Positions 1-8,345 of a stretch of 64,000 nucleotides of DNA are shown here, piece after piece. Position 1 is the stretch's first letter, and each line of letters starts with the position of its first letter. The DNA is taken from the NCBI GenBank assembly GCA_035536455.1, contig DATLOC010000049.1:1-64000 (forward strand). The letters are read 5' to 3'. Source of the DNA: DASUNQ01 sp035536455 (GTDB taxonomy: Bacteria > Acidobacteriota > Thermoanaerobaculia > Multivoradales > UBA5704). The position numbers and the translations under genes are program-made. Below the pieces are notes generated by a model. That model saw only the letters and a list, made by a program, of their open reading frames with translations, was not told the origin of the DNA and made no database searches.

Positions 1-2079
1 AACTCGAAGCCGTTCTACTTCGTCTACGGCGGCACCCAGGACAACAACTCGATGGGCGGCCCCTCGCGCACCACCAGCATGAACGGCATCTCCAACTACG
101 ATTGGTTCATCACCCAGGGCGGCGACGGCTTCTGGAGCGCCATCGATCCGACCGATCCCAACATCGTCTATTCCGAGTACCAGCACGGCGGCCTCACCCG
201 CTTCGACCGCAAGAGCGGCGAGGCCACCGCCATTCAACCGCTGGAGGGCAGCGGCGAGCCGGGCCTGCGCTGGAATTGGGACTCGCCGCTGATCATCAGC
301 CCGCACAGCCACACCCGCCTCTATTTCGCCGCCAACCGGCTGTTTCGGAGCGACGACCGCGGCGACTCCTGGCGCGCGATCAGCCCCGACCTGACCCGCC
401 AGCTCGACCGCAACCAACTGAAGGTGATGGGGCGCATCTGGAGCATCGACGCGGTGGCCAAGAACGCCTCGACCTCGTTCTTCGGCAACATCGTCGCGCT
501 CGACGAGTCGCGCAAAGCCGAGGGCCTGCTCTACGTCGGCACCGACGACGGGCTGATCCAGGTCAGCGAAGACGGCGGCGGCGCCTGGCGTAAGCAGGCG
601 TCGTTCCCAGGGGTCCCGGACATGACCTATGTCAGCGACCTGCAGGCATCCAAGCACGACGCCGGCGTCGTCTATGCCGCCTTCGACAACCACAAGATGG
701 GCGACTTCAAGCCCTACCTGCTGAAGAGCACCGACCGCGGTCGGACCTGGACCTCGATCGCCGGCGACCTGCCGGCGCGCGGCTCGGTCTACGCGCTGGC
801 CGAGGACCACGTCGACCCGCAGCTGCTCTTCGCCGGCACCGAGTTCGGCGTCTTCTTCACCATCGACGGCGGCAAGAAGTGGACGCAGTTGAAGGGCGGG
901 ATGCCGGTCATCGCGGTGCGCGACCTGGCGATCCAGGAGCGCGAGAACGACCTGGTCGTCGCCACCTTCGGGCGCGGCTTCTACGTCCTCGACGACTACA
1001 CGCCGCTGCGCCGGGCGACGCCGGCCCTGCTCGAGCAGGAGGCGGTCCTCTTCCCGCTCGACGACCGGATTTGGATGTACCACGCCTCGCAGCCGCTCGG
1101 CCTGCCCGAGAAGGCCTTCCAAGGGGACTCCTTCTTCACCGCCCCCAACCCGCCCTACGGCGCGGTCTTCACCTACTACTTGAAGGACGAGCTCAAGACG
1201 CGGAAGAAGGCGCGTCTGGCGACGGAGAAGGAGACCGTCGAGACCGGCGGCGACGTCAGCTACCCGAGCTGGGAGGCGCTGCGCGAGGAGCAACGCGAGG
1301 AGGAGCCGGCGATCGTGCTGACGGTCGCCGACGAGGAAGGGAACGTGGTGCGGCGCCTGACGGCGCCGGCCGAGGCGGGCCTCCACCGCGTCGCCTGGGA
1401 CCTGCGCTTCCCGCCGGCCAACCCGGTGCAGCTCAAGGCCGTCGAGCTCAGTATCTTCGCCGACCGGCCGCGCGGGCCGATGGTGGCGCCGGCGACCTAC
1501 ACCGTCACGCTCGGCAAGCTCGTGGACGGGAAGCTGACGCCGCTCGCCGAGCCGCAGAGCTTCACGCCCAAGCCGCTCGGCCTCGCGGTCCTGCCGGCGG
1601 CCGACACCGCCGCCGAGCTCGACTTCCAACGCAAGACCGCGCGCCTTCAGCGGGCGGTGCTGGGAGCGGCCCAGGCGGCCGGCGAGGCGCAGGTGCGGAT
1701 CGACCACATCAAGAAGGCGCTCCTCGAGACGCCGGACGCCGACCCCAAGCTGGGTGAGGAGGTGCGGGCGATCGAGGCGCGCTTGCGCGACCTCGACGTG
1801 GCGCTCAACGGCGACCCGGTCCGCACCCGCTACAACGAGCCGGTACCGGCGGCGATCGTCGACCGCGTGCAGACCGTGGTGGGCGGCCACTGGGCGGCGA
1901 GCTCTGGCGCCACCGCCAGCCACCGCGAGTCCTACCGCATCGCCAGCCAGGAGTTCGGCCCGGTCCTCGAGCGGCTCCGCAAGCTGATCGAGGAGGACCT
2001 CGAAGGGCTGGAGTCCAAGCTCGAAGCCGCCGGCGCCCCCTGGACCCCGGGGCGCGTGCCGCGCTGGACGGCGGAGTAG
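1..2079 (+). CDS. Sortilin/VPS10-type Asp-box beta-propeller protein, 5' end outside window
   Basis: The frame is already open at base 1 (first residues include GTQDNNS), so the N-terminus lies upstream and the ATG at 52 is internal. The visible 692 residues carry repeated Asp-box strands (SDDRGDSW, SEDGGGAW, STDRGRTW, TIDGGKKW), the hallmark of sortilin/BNR-like propellers. A linker and an FN3-like segment (GLHRVAWDLRFPP) follow, then a helical tail rich in Arg, Glu and Ala. Such proteins are usually exported in Acidobacteriota and are often labelled glycosyl hydrolase without proven activity. I see no catalytic residues that allow a more precise call. A second propeller gene lies at 6301-8280. 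The family call is good; the substrate is unknown. Confidence 0.8.
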   Translation, partial: NSKPFYFVYGGTQDNNSMGGPSRTTSMNGISNYDWFITQGGDGFWSAIDPTDPNIVYSEYQHGGLTRFDRKSGEATAIQPLEGSGEPGLRWNWDSPLIISPHSHTRLYFAANRLFRSDDRGDSWRAISPDLTRQLDRNQLKVMGRIWSIDAVAKNASTSFFGNIVALDESRKAEGLLYVGTDDGLIQVSEDGGGAWRKQASFPGVPDMTYVSDLQASKHDAGVVYAAFDNHKMGDFKPYLLKSTDRGRTWTSIAGDLPARGSVYALAEDHVDPQLLFAGTEFGVFFTIDGGKKWTQLKGGMPVIAVRDLAIQERENDLVVATFGRGFYVLDDYTPLRRATPALLEQEAVLFPLDDRIWMYHASQPLGLPEKAFQGDSFFTAPNPPYGAVFTYYLKDELKTRKKARLATEKETVETGGDVSYPSWEALREEQREEEPAIVLTVADEEGNVVRRLTAPAEAGLHRVAWDLRFPPANPVQLKAVELSIFADRPRGPMVAPATYTVTLGKLVDGKLTPLAEPQSFTPKPLGLAVLPAADTAAELDFQRKTARLQRAVLGAAQAAGEAQVRIDHIKKALLETPDADPKLGEEVRAIEARLRDLDVALNGDPVRTRYNEPVPAAIVDRVQTVVGGHWAASSGATASHRESYRIASQEFGPVLERLRKLIEEDLEGLESKLEAAGAPWTPGRVPRWTAE

Positions 2080-2170
2080 AGAAAACGAGTCGTCGCATTC
2101 GGTAAGATGCGCGCCCCTCCGGCGCGGCGTGCGCCGGTCCGTGAACCTGTCGTCCTGAAAGAGTCCATGC

Positions 2171-2866
2171 ATGCCTGAGCAGTCCAGCCTCGCCGCGCCG
2201 CAGCTCGTCATCAACAGCTGGATGATCTACTCGAGCTGGGTCCCGGCCGAGCCGGAGAAGGTCGCGGCGCTCTTGCCGCGCGGCCTCGAGCCGGCGGCGA
2301 ACCGCGCCGTCTACATGAACCAGTACGTCGTCGACTCCGAAGAGCAGACCTCGGGCTTCGGCGCCTACTCGCTCACCTATCTCGGCATCGACCTCGGCAA
2401 CGTCACGGCGCCCGACGGCGTCACCCCGGGGCGCTTCTTCACCAACTACCTCAACTCCTCGCCGGTGATGCGCGCCTACGTCCTCGAGCGCGGCGTGCCC
2501 GCGACCGCCGGCTCGACCACCGTCGAGGTGAACGGCCAAGAGCTCGAGGCCACGACCTCGTTCGAAGGAGTGCCGGTCATCCGCACCCGCGCGCGGGTGG
2601 GCACGAAGATCGGCGTCGTCGCCCGCGGCCACCTCACCTACGTCACCCGGCTCGACGGCAAGCTGATCGCCGGCAACTACGCCTACATCGGCGACCTGGT
2701 CGACCCCTTCGAGCTGCAGGCGGTCGAGTTCCTGGCCAAGGACCACCCGACCTGGGTGATGCGTCCGGCGCAGCCGCTGCAGGTCGTGACCGGCTCCTCC
2801 TGGTTCGCGCCGCGAGACTCCTTCGTCTATCCGGGTGGGGAGTACGAGATCAAGCCCAAGAGCTGA
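2171..2866 (+). CDS. Acetoacetate decarboxylase-fold family protein
   Basis: A 231-residue soluble protein with no signal peptide. The N-terminal part reads like the acetoacetate decarboxylase superfamily: a LLPRGLEPAANRAVY segment corresponds to the 'lLP.gl.p' strand, followed by FGAYSLTYLGIDL. I could not place the Schiff-base lysine of true decarboxylases with confidence, so it may be a non-decarboxylating relative that binds a small keto acid or lactone. ATG 2171 is used because the overlapping ATG at 2167 meets a stop after three codons. It stands alone, 91 nt after the propeller gene, with a TAAGAT hexamer at 2103 as a possible -10. Confidence 0.55.
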   Translation: MPEQSSLAAPQLVINSWMIYSSWVPAEPEKVAALLPRGLEPAANRAVYMNQYVVDSEEQTSGFGAYSLTYLGIDLGNVTAPDGVTPGRFFTNYLNSSPVMRAYVLERGVPATAGSTTVEVNGQELEATTSFEGVPVIRTRARVGTKIGVVARGHLTYVTRLDGKLIAGNYAYIGDLVDPFELQAVEFLAKDHPTWVMRPAQPLQVVTGSSWFAPRDSFVYPGGEYEIKPKS

Positions 2867-2951
2867 CGCTCCGCGGTTTTTGCAATCTTTTTACGCGCGC
2901 GGCGCCGGGGCGTCGAGAGCCGGGTGGTAGCGTTCCGCCGGGAAGTGTGAC

Positions 2952-3764
2952 GTGCGGCGGACGGCCATGTTCACGGTGCTGCTCTGTGCGCTCGGCGGCG
3001 GAGTGACCGTCGCCGGAGCCGCAGGGGTGTTCGGGGCGGTGGAGCTCCAGCGGCGGGTCGTGCTCTGGGGCCTGCCGCTGGCCGCCGCGGCGCTCGCCGC
3101 TTGGTGCGGGAGGGGCGACGCGGCAAGCCGTGCGCCGTCCCTCCGCCTTGCCGGCCTGGCGGCCGTGCTCCTCGCCTTCGCGGCCGATCAGAGCTTCCTC
3201 GCCGTGACTCACGCGACTCGGAGCGTGACCTTCACCTACGGCGCCCAGGAGTTGGCCGGCGGGGGGCTCGCGCGGGCGGCGCTCTGGGCGCTGCCGGCGT
3301 GCCTCGTCCTCGGCGTCGCCGGCTGGGAGCGGGCTCTCCGCGGCTGCGTCTACGCGGGTTGGAGCCGGCGGCTGTCCGCGCCGGGCGCGGCGGCGCTCTC
3401 CGCGCTCGCCGGGACGGCCCTCGCGCTGCCGGCGATCCTGCCCGAGGGGCAAGTGCGGGACCCCGCCTTCGTCGCCGCCTCGCTCGCGGCGACTGTCTGC
3501 CGCGAGCTGACGCTCGTCCTGCTCTTCGCCCGGGGCGGAGGGCTCGTCGTCGCCGGCCTCTACCGCGGCCTCCTGGTCTTCACCGAGGCTTTCGTCATCA
3601 ACGACTGGTACAGCCTCTATTTTCCGGCCGCCAACTACGTCGCGGAAGGGCCGTCCTTCTACGTCGCGCGCGCCGCCACGGCGGCGCTGGCTCTCGGGCT
3701 CGTTGCGGCGCTCCTGGGGCGGCGCCGGGAGACGGGGCTCGCGTTGGAGGGGAGACATGTCTGA
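2952..3764 (+). CDS. Multi-pass integral membrane protein, unknown function
   Basis: 270 residues, mostly hydrophobic, with about seven candidate membrane segments separated by short Arg-rich loops (RRLSAPGAA, GRRRETG). Start GTG 2952 has a weak GGAAG upstream; ATG 2967 is an alternative that shortens the N-terminus by five residues. The C-terminal half contains a periplasm-like stretch NDWYSLYFPAANYV. I recognise no family. Its stop overlaps the start of the aldo/keto reductase by 8 nt, so the two are probably translated together and the protein may serve the same pathway. Confidence 0.65.
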   Translation: MRRTAMFTVLLCALGGGVTVAGAAGVFGAVELQRRVVLWGLPLAAAALAAWCGRGDAASRAPSLRLAGLAAVLLAFAADQSFLAVTHATRSVTFTYGAQELAGGGLARAALWALPACLVLGVAGWERALRGCVYAGWSRRLSAPGAAALSALAGTALALPAILPEGQVRDPAFVAASLAATVCRELTLVLLFARGGGLVVAGLYRGLLVFTEAFVINDWYSLYFPAANYVAEGPSFYVARAATAALALGLVAALLGRRRETGLALEGRHV

Positions 3765-4971
3765 ACGGGAACGCGAAGGGCTGAGCCGCCGTGAGCTGCT
3801 GCGCGGGTCGGCCGCGCTCGGGGCGCTCGCGGCCGCCGGCGCCGCGGCTGAGCCGGAAGCGGCCGCCGCGCCGCGCGCCGGCGGCATGCGCTATCGCCGG
3901 CTCGGCCGCACCGGCTTGCAGGTCTCGGAGATCGGTTTCGGCGGCTACCCGGTGGACGACCCCGATGTCGTCCGCTACGCCGTCGACCAGGGGATCAACT
4001 ACTTCGACACCTCCCACTGCTACCGCGGCGGGCGCAGCGAGGAGGTGCTCGGCGAGGGGCTGCGCGGTCGGCGCGACAAGGTCGTGCTGGCGACCAAGTG
4101 GTGCCCGCACCACGTCGGCAAGCCGCCGCGCAAGCGGCACTTCCTCGAGATGCTCGATGGCAGCCTGCGGCGCCTGCGCACCGATCGCGTGGACGTGCTG
4201 CTCAACCACGAGGTGGGGGAGCGCTCGGACGGCTTGGGGATCGAGCGCCTGCGCAACCCGGAGATGCTCGCCGCCTTCGCGGCGGCGAAGCAGGCGGGCA
4301 AGGCGCGCTTCCTCGGCGCCAGCGGCCACGACCCGGACCTGATGGAGGTGATGGGTCACGCCGTCACCGACGGCCGCTTCGACGTCCTCCTCGGCCGCTA
4401 CAGCTTCCTCGACTACCCGGAGCAGAACCGGCTCATCGATCGCGCTCACCGGCGCGGCGTCGGTTTCGTGGCGATGAAGACCCTCGCCGGGGCCAAGGGC
4501 GCCGACCTCGAGCGCTTCCGCGACCGGCAGACGAGCTTCCGGCAGGCGGCGCTCAAATGGGTGCTGTCGAACGCGCGGCTGTCGAACCTGATCATCTCGA
4601 TCGCCAGCCGCCGGCAGGTGGACGAGTACGTCGCCGCCTCGGGCGCCCCGCTCGCCGCCGCCGACCACGCCGTCCTCGAGGATTACGCCGCGACCTTCTC
4701 GCAGGAGGTCTGTCGTTTCAGCGGCGCCTGCCACGAGGCCTGCCCCGAGGACGTGCGGATCGCCGACATCCTGCGCTTCTCGATGTATTACCACGAGTAC
4801 CGGCAGGAGGGGCGGGCGGTGGAGTCGTACGCGCGCCTCGTCGCCTCCGAGCGCGCCGCCCACTGCGCGCACTGCGCCGGCTTCTGCGAGCAGGCATGCA
4901 GCTATGACTTGCCGATCAAGACGTTGCTGCTGCGCGCGCATGGCGCGCTGGATGGGGACCGCGGATCATGA
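3757..4971 (+). CDS. Tat-exported aldo/keto reductase with C-terminal 4Fe-4S cysteines
   Basis: 404 residues. ATG 3757 follows a strong GGAGGGG and is preferred over an upstream in-frame ATG (3703) inside the previous gene. Residues 1-40 form a twin-arginine signal (SRRELLRGSAALGAL). The barrel has the full aldo/keto reductase tetrad: D84 (YFDTS), Y89, K114 (ATKW) and H151 (LNHE). The C-terminal ~70 residues contain a degenerate set, C-x5-C-x3-CP, and a complete C-x2-C-x3-C-x3-C, as in AKRs fused to a ferredoxin-like domain. This suggests a periplasmic, cofactor-loaded reductase; the substrate is unknown. Start and stop overlap neighbours by 8 and 4 nt. Confidence 0.85.
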   Translation: MSEREREGLSRRELLRGSAALGALAAAGAAAEPEAAAAPRAGGMRYRRLGRTGLQVSEIGFGGYPVDDPDVVRYAVDQGINYFDTSHCYRGGRSEEVLGEGLRGRRDKVVLATKWCPHHVGKPPRKRHFLEMLDGSLRRLRTDRVDVLLNHEVGERSDGLGIERLRNPEMLAAFAAAKQAGKARFLGASGHDPDLMEVMGHAVTDGRFDVLLGRYSFLDYPEQNRLIDRAHRRGVGFVAMKTLAGAKGADLERFRDRQTSFRQAALKWVLSNARLSNLIISIASRRQVDEYVAASGAPLAAADHAVLEDYAATFSQEVCRFSGACHEACPEDVRIADILRFSMYYHEYRQEGRAVESYARLVASERAAHCAHCAGFCEQACSYDLPIKTLLLRAHGALDGDRGS

Positions 4972-5237
4972 GCGGCGCCGCGGTAGAGCGGGACCTCTTC
5001 CTCGCCCTCCCCGACCAGGCGTTCGACCGTCCCTCCTGGCACGGCACGAACCTGCGCGGGTCCCTACGGCGGCTCGATCCCGCGGCGCCGCTCGCCGTCT
5101 TCGCCGAGCCCGCGGGCAAGGGCCGCTTCACTGTCCGCGAGTGGGTCACCGGGATCGCGGCCCACGACCTCTACCACGCCGGGCAGGTCCAGCTCCTGAA
5201 GCGCCTGGCCGCCCCGGCGGCGGAGACCGGCGCCTGA
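4968..5237 (+). CDS. Short DinB-like protein, apparently lacking the central helices
   Basis: 89 residues, ATG overlapping the preceding stop (ATGA). The N-terminus (AFDRPSWHGTNLRGSLR) and the C-terminus (AAHDLYHAGQVQLLKRL, with the family's HDxYHxGQ motif) match the two ends of DinB/DfsA four-helix proteins, which are normally about 150-170 residues. The intervening ~70-80 residues, including the central helices and one metal-binding His, are missing with the frame kept. This looks like an internal in-frame deletion, so activity as a metal-dependent thiol-S-transferase-like fold is doubtful. The next gene starts on its stop codon, so translation may be kept only for coupling. Confidence 0.6.
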   Translation: MSGAAVERDLFLALPDQAFDRPSWHGTNLRGSLRRLDPAAPLAVFAEPAGKGRFTVREWVTGIAAHDLYHAGQVQLLKRLAAPAAETGA

Positions 5238-6262
5238 GGCGCGCTCTCCTCCGCGGCGCGCTGCTTGCCGTCTCGGTCGCGGCGGCGCTGCTGGTCGCGG
5301 AGCTCGGGCTCCGCTTCCAGCTCCGGTCGGCCGCCGGCGCCAGCCTCGACACGCAGGCGCGCCGCTCCCGGCCAAGTCGCTGGCCGGACGTCGTCTACGA
5401 GCTGCGGCCCGGGCTGCGCGGGCTCTTCCACGGCCAGCCGCTGAGCACCAACTCGCACGGCATGCGCAGCCCCGAGACGCCGCTGGCCAAGCCGCCCGGC
5501 GTCTTCCGCATCGCCGGGCTCGGCGACTCGCAGATGTTCGGCTGGGGAGTGGCCGACGAGGAGGTCTACCTGCGCCGGCTGGAGGTCCTCCTCAACCAGC
5601 GAGCGCGCGCGGCGGGCGATCCACGCCGTTTCGAGACGCTCAACTTCGCCGTCCCCGGCTACAACGCGGCTATGGAGGTCGCGACCTTCGAGCACAAGGC
5701 GCTCGCCTTCGCACCCGACCTGGTCGTCGTGCACTTCGTCCGCAACGACCTCGAGGCGCCGCACTTCGCCGAGCCGCCGCGCTCCTACGTGCTCGCCGTG
5801 CTGCGCGGGGCGCTGGCCGGCGCCGACCCGGGGGAGGAGGGCGATGCCGAGCCTGGCACGCGCCGGCGGGCCCGCAGGCGGGCCGACCGCAGACGCTTCG
5901 CCCACCTCGGCGGGCCCGAGGCCTACGCCCGGGCGATGGCGCGCCTGGCCGAGCTCAGCCGCCGGCGCGGCATCCCGGTCCTCGTGATGACGCTCGAGCG
6001 CGGCAAGCACCCGCTCATGCGCGAGGCGGTGCACCGGCACGGCCTGCGCTTCGTCCCGGCGGCGCCGCGCTTCTACGCCTACTTGGGCGCCCGCGGGCCG
6101 GCGGGGACGCGCGGCGCATGGGCGCAGACCTTCCGCCTCGGCCGCGACGGGCACCCCAACGCCCTCGCCCATCGGCTCTTCGCGGAGGTACTGGTCGAGG
6201 AGATCGCAGCGCTCGGGGTGATCGACCCGGGCGACCGCTCGAATGTTCTAAAATCGCCCTGA
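5234..6262 (+). CDS. SGNH/GDSL-type hydrolase with N-terminal membrane anchor, probable CTG start
   Basis: About 342 residues. The hydrophobic N-terminus (LLAVSVAAALLVAELGL) acts as anchor or signal. SGNH blocks are visible: GLGDSQMFGWG (Ser about residue 99), an FAVPGYN block II, VVVHFVRNDLE as block III, and DGHPN with D305/H307 as block V. Probable role: esterase or O-acyl hydrolase acting on envelope glycans. There is no ATG, GTG or TTG between the upstream frame and the anchor; the first in-frame ATG (5462) would delete the anchor. CTG 5234, which overlaps the previous TGA (CTGA), is the most reasonable start, by translational coupling. Confidence 0.75.
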   Translation: MRRALLRGALLAVSVAAALLVAELGLRFQLRSAAGASLDTQARRSRPSRWPDVVYELRPGLRGLFHGQPLSTNSHGMRSPETPLAKPPGVFRIAGLGDSQMFGWGVADEEVYLRRLEVLLNQRARAAGDPRRFETLNFAVPGYNAAMEVATFEHKALAFAPDLVVVHFVRNDLEAPHFAEPPRSYVLAVLRGALAGADPGEEGDAEPGTRRRARRRADRRRFAHLGGPEAYARAMARLAELSRRRGIPVLVMTLERGKHPLMREAVHRHGLRFVPAAPRFYAYLGARGPAGTRGAWAQTFRLGRDGHPNALAHRLFAEVLVEEIAALGVIDPGDRSNVLKSP

Positions 6263-6300
6263 CGAACGGCGCACTGCTTTCGCGCCGAGAAGGAAGCACG

Positions 6301-8280
6301 ATGTACCACCGGCGTTTCGCGGTCACTCTCTCTCTGGTCCTGACTACAGTCGTCCTGGCGCCCCTGGCCGCTCAGGGCGCGGTGAGCGCCCGCTGGCAGG
6401 GGCTGCCTCTCTGGGGCGGGCGGGTGCAGGTGGCAGCGGCCCCGCGCTCCCCCGAGATCGCCTACGCCGCGACCAGCGTCGCGCCCGGCGTCTACCGCAG
6501 CCGGGACGGCGGCCGGAGCTGGCGGCTCTCGAGCGCCGGCCCGCACGGCCTCGCCGTCGAGATCCTGGCCGTCGATCCGCACGACCCGCGCCGGCTCTTC
6601 GTCACGGGTGCCGATCACACCGGTCTTTACCGCAGCGACGACGAGGGCCGGCGCTGGACCCGCGTCGACAAGGGGTTCGGCAGCCCGTTTGTCTTCGACG
6701 TCGACTTCGACCCCGTCAGGCCCGGCCGGGTCTACGTGGCGACCGGCGCCGGCCAGTTCCGCAGCGGCCTCTACCGCAGCGAGGACTTGGGCGCCACTTG
6801 GGCGCCGCTCGCCTTCCACGACGGCGGGGTGGCGGCCATCGCGGTGAGCCCGGTCGCGCCGCGAGTGCTTCTCGCCTCCGCGTTCCTGGCGCCCGACCGC
6901 TCCGCGATCTTCCGCAGCGTGGACTTCGGAAGGACGTTCGAGCCGGTGCACGAGATCTTCGTGAGCGGGTTCGTTTTCGACCCCTCGCGGCCGCGGCGCG
7001 TCTACGCCTGGAGAACGTCCTCGGACGTGCTGCGCAGCGACGATGGCGGTGCCACCTGGACGGCGCTGCCGGCGCCCTTCTCCGTGCTCGAGCTGGCGGT
7101 GATCCGCTCCGGTCTGCTCCTGGCCGGCACCCCGGAGGGCGTCCGGCGCAGCTTCGACGGTGGCACGACCTGGGAGCCGCTGCCGGGGAGCCCCGTGGAC
7201 GCGGCGAGGGCGGCCCGCCCGAAGGACTCGATCGATTCCTTCGCCGTGCTCGCCGACGCCGTCCTGGCCGGCGGCGGCCGCGGTGTCTGGCGCGGCAGGC
7301 TGGACGGGGTGGGTTGGAAGGCGGCGAGCGACGGCGTGCGCGGACAGGAGATCGGGGTTCTCGAGGTGGCGGCCGACGAGGAGGCGACGGTGTGGGTGTC
7401 GGCGACGGGCGGTTTCTTCCAGAGCCGCGACGACGGTGCCACGTTCCACATCCGCCCCGCGCGGCTCGCCCTGCTCGCGGTGCACCCGCTCGCGCCGCAG
7501 ACGGCCTACGCCTTCGGGTCGGTTGCGAGCGAAGGCGGCGAACAGTTCGGGCTGCTCAAGACCGAGGACGGCGGGGCGACGTGGCGTCTCCTGCCCTATC
7601 CCGGAGTGACCCGCGAAGTCTCCGTCCTGGCAGTCGACCCGTTGAACCCCGACATCGTCTACGCGGGGGGCGATCGGGAGCCGCACGCGTCGGCATGCAC
7701 GGCGGTGCGCTCGCTGGACGGCGGCGAGACCTGGCGCTGCATCGCGCCGGCGCTCGCCGGCTTCTACGGGCTGCAGATCGATCCGCACGACCCGCGCACG
7801 CTCTACGCCGGCTTTGCCGTCTCCGGCAAACGGCTCTTTCGCAGCGACGACCGCGGCGAGACTTGGTCGCCGCTGCCGGCGCGTGGGCTCCCGAGCGAGG
7901 CGGCGCCGCTGGGCGTCGACCCGTTCGTGCGGGGGCGGCTGTACGCCGGCGGCCTCTTCGCGGGGGTCTACCGCAGCGACGACGGCGGGCGCACCTTCCA
8001 GCGGAAGAGCCGCGGCCTGCCGGCGGGCGGCGCCGTCCACGATTTCCTCGCCGATCCGGCGCGGCCGGGGCGGCTCTACGTCGCGGTGGTGACCTTCCCG
8101 GCGGCGGCCGGCGGAGGCGTCTACCGCAGCGACGACTCCGGCGACCACTGGACCGAGATCAGCGCCGGCCTGCCGGACGACGCCGTCGTGGTGCGGCTTG
8201 CGGTAGACCCGCGCGGCGCCGACTTCCTCTACGCGGGCACGGCTGGCAGGAGCCTCTACCGGCTGAACGTCGCGGACTGA
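6301..8280 (+). CDS. Secreted Asp-box (sortilin/BNR-like) propeller protein
   Basis: 659 residues. ATG 6301 follows AAGGAAG and opens a signal peptide of about 28 residues (RRFAVTLSLVLTTVVLAPL, then AQGA). The rest is built of repeated Asp-box strands: YRSRDGGRSW, YRSDDEGRRW, YRSEDLGATW, LRSDDGGATW, FRSDDRGETW, YRSDDGGRTF and others, about one every 50 residues, consistent with a double propeller. It lacks the C-terminal extension seen in the protein at 1-2079. Probable role: binding protein or extracellular hydrolase of unknown specificity. TAAAAT at 6249-6254 may be its -10 element. The secreted subtilase follows 65 nt downstream. Confidence 0.85.
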   Translation: MYHRRFAVTLSLVLTTVVLAPLAAQGAVSARWQGLPLWGGRVQVAAAPRSPEIAYAATSVAPGVYRSRDGGRSWRLSSAGPHGLAVEILAVDPHDPRRLFVTGADHTGLYRSDDEGRRWTRVDKGFGSPFVFDVDFDPVRPGRVYVATGAGQFRSGLYRSEDLGATWAPLAFHDGGVAAIAVSPVAPRVLLASAFLAPDRSAIFRSVDFGRTFEPVHEIFVSGFVFDPSRPRRVYAWRTSSDVLRSDDGGATWTALPAPFSVLELAVIRSGLLLAGTPEGVRRSFDGGTTWEPLPGSPVDAARAARPKDSIDSFAVLADAVLAGGGRGVWRGRLDGVGWKAASDGVRGQEIGVLEVAADEEATVWVSATGGFFQSRDDGATFHIRPARLALLAVHPLAPQTAYAFGSVASEGGEQFGLLKTEDGGATWRLLPYPGVTREVSVLAVDPLNPDIVYAGGDREPHASACTAVRSLDGGETWRCIAPALAGFYGLQIDPHDPRTLYAGFAVSGKRLFRSDDRGETWSPLPARGLPSEAAPLGVDPFVRGRLYAGGLFAGVYRSDDGGRTFQRKSRGLPAGGAVHDFLADPARPGRLYVAVVTFPAAAGGGVYRSDDSGDHWTEISAGLPDDAVVVRLAVDPRGADFLYAGTAGRSLYRLNVAD

Positions 8281-8296
8281 GCCGGCCCGCCGGCTC
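8279..8296. terminator. GC-rich hairpin overlapping a stop codon
   Basis: GAGCCGGC-CC-GCCGGCTC forms an 8-bp perfect stem starting inside the TGA of the propeller gene. No T-run follows, so it is at most a weak or Rho-assisted terminator, or an mRNA 3'-end stabiliser. Confidence 0.3.
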
Positions 8297-8345
8297 GCGG
8301 GCGCGCCTTTCCTGCACCCCTTCCTTCAGAGAGAGGAGGGGAACT

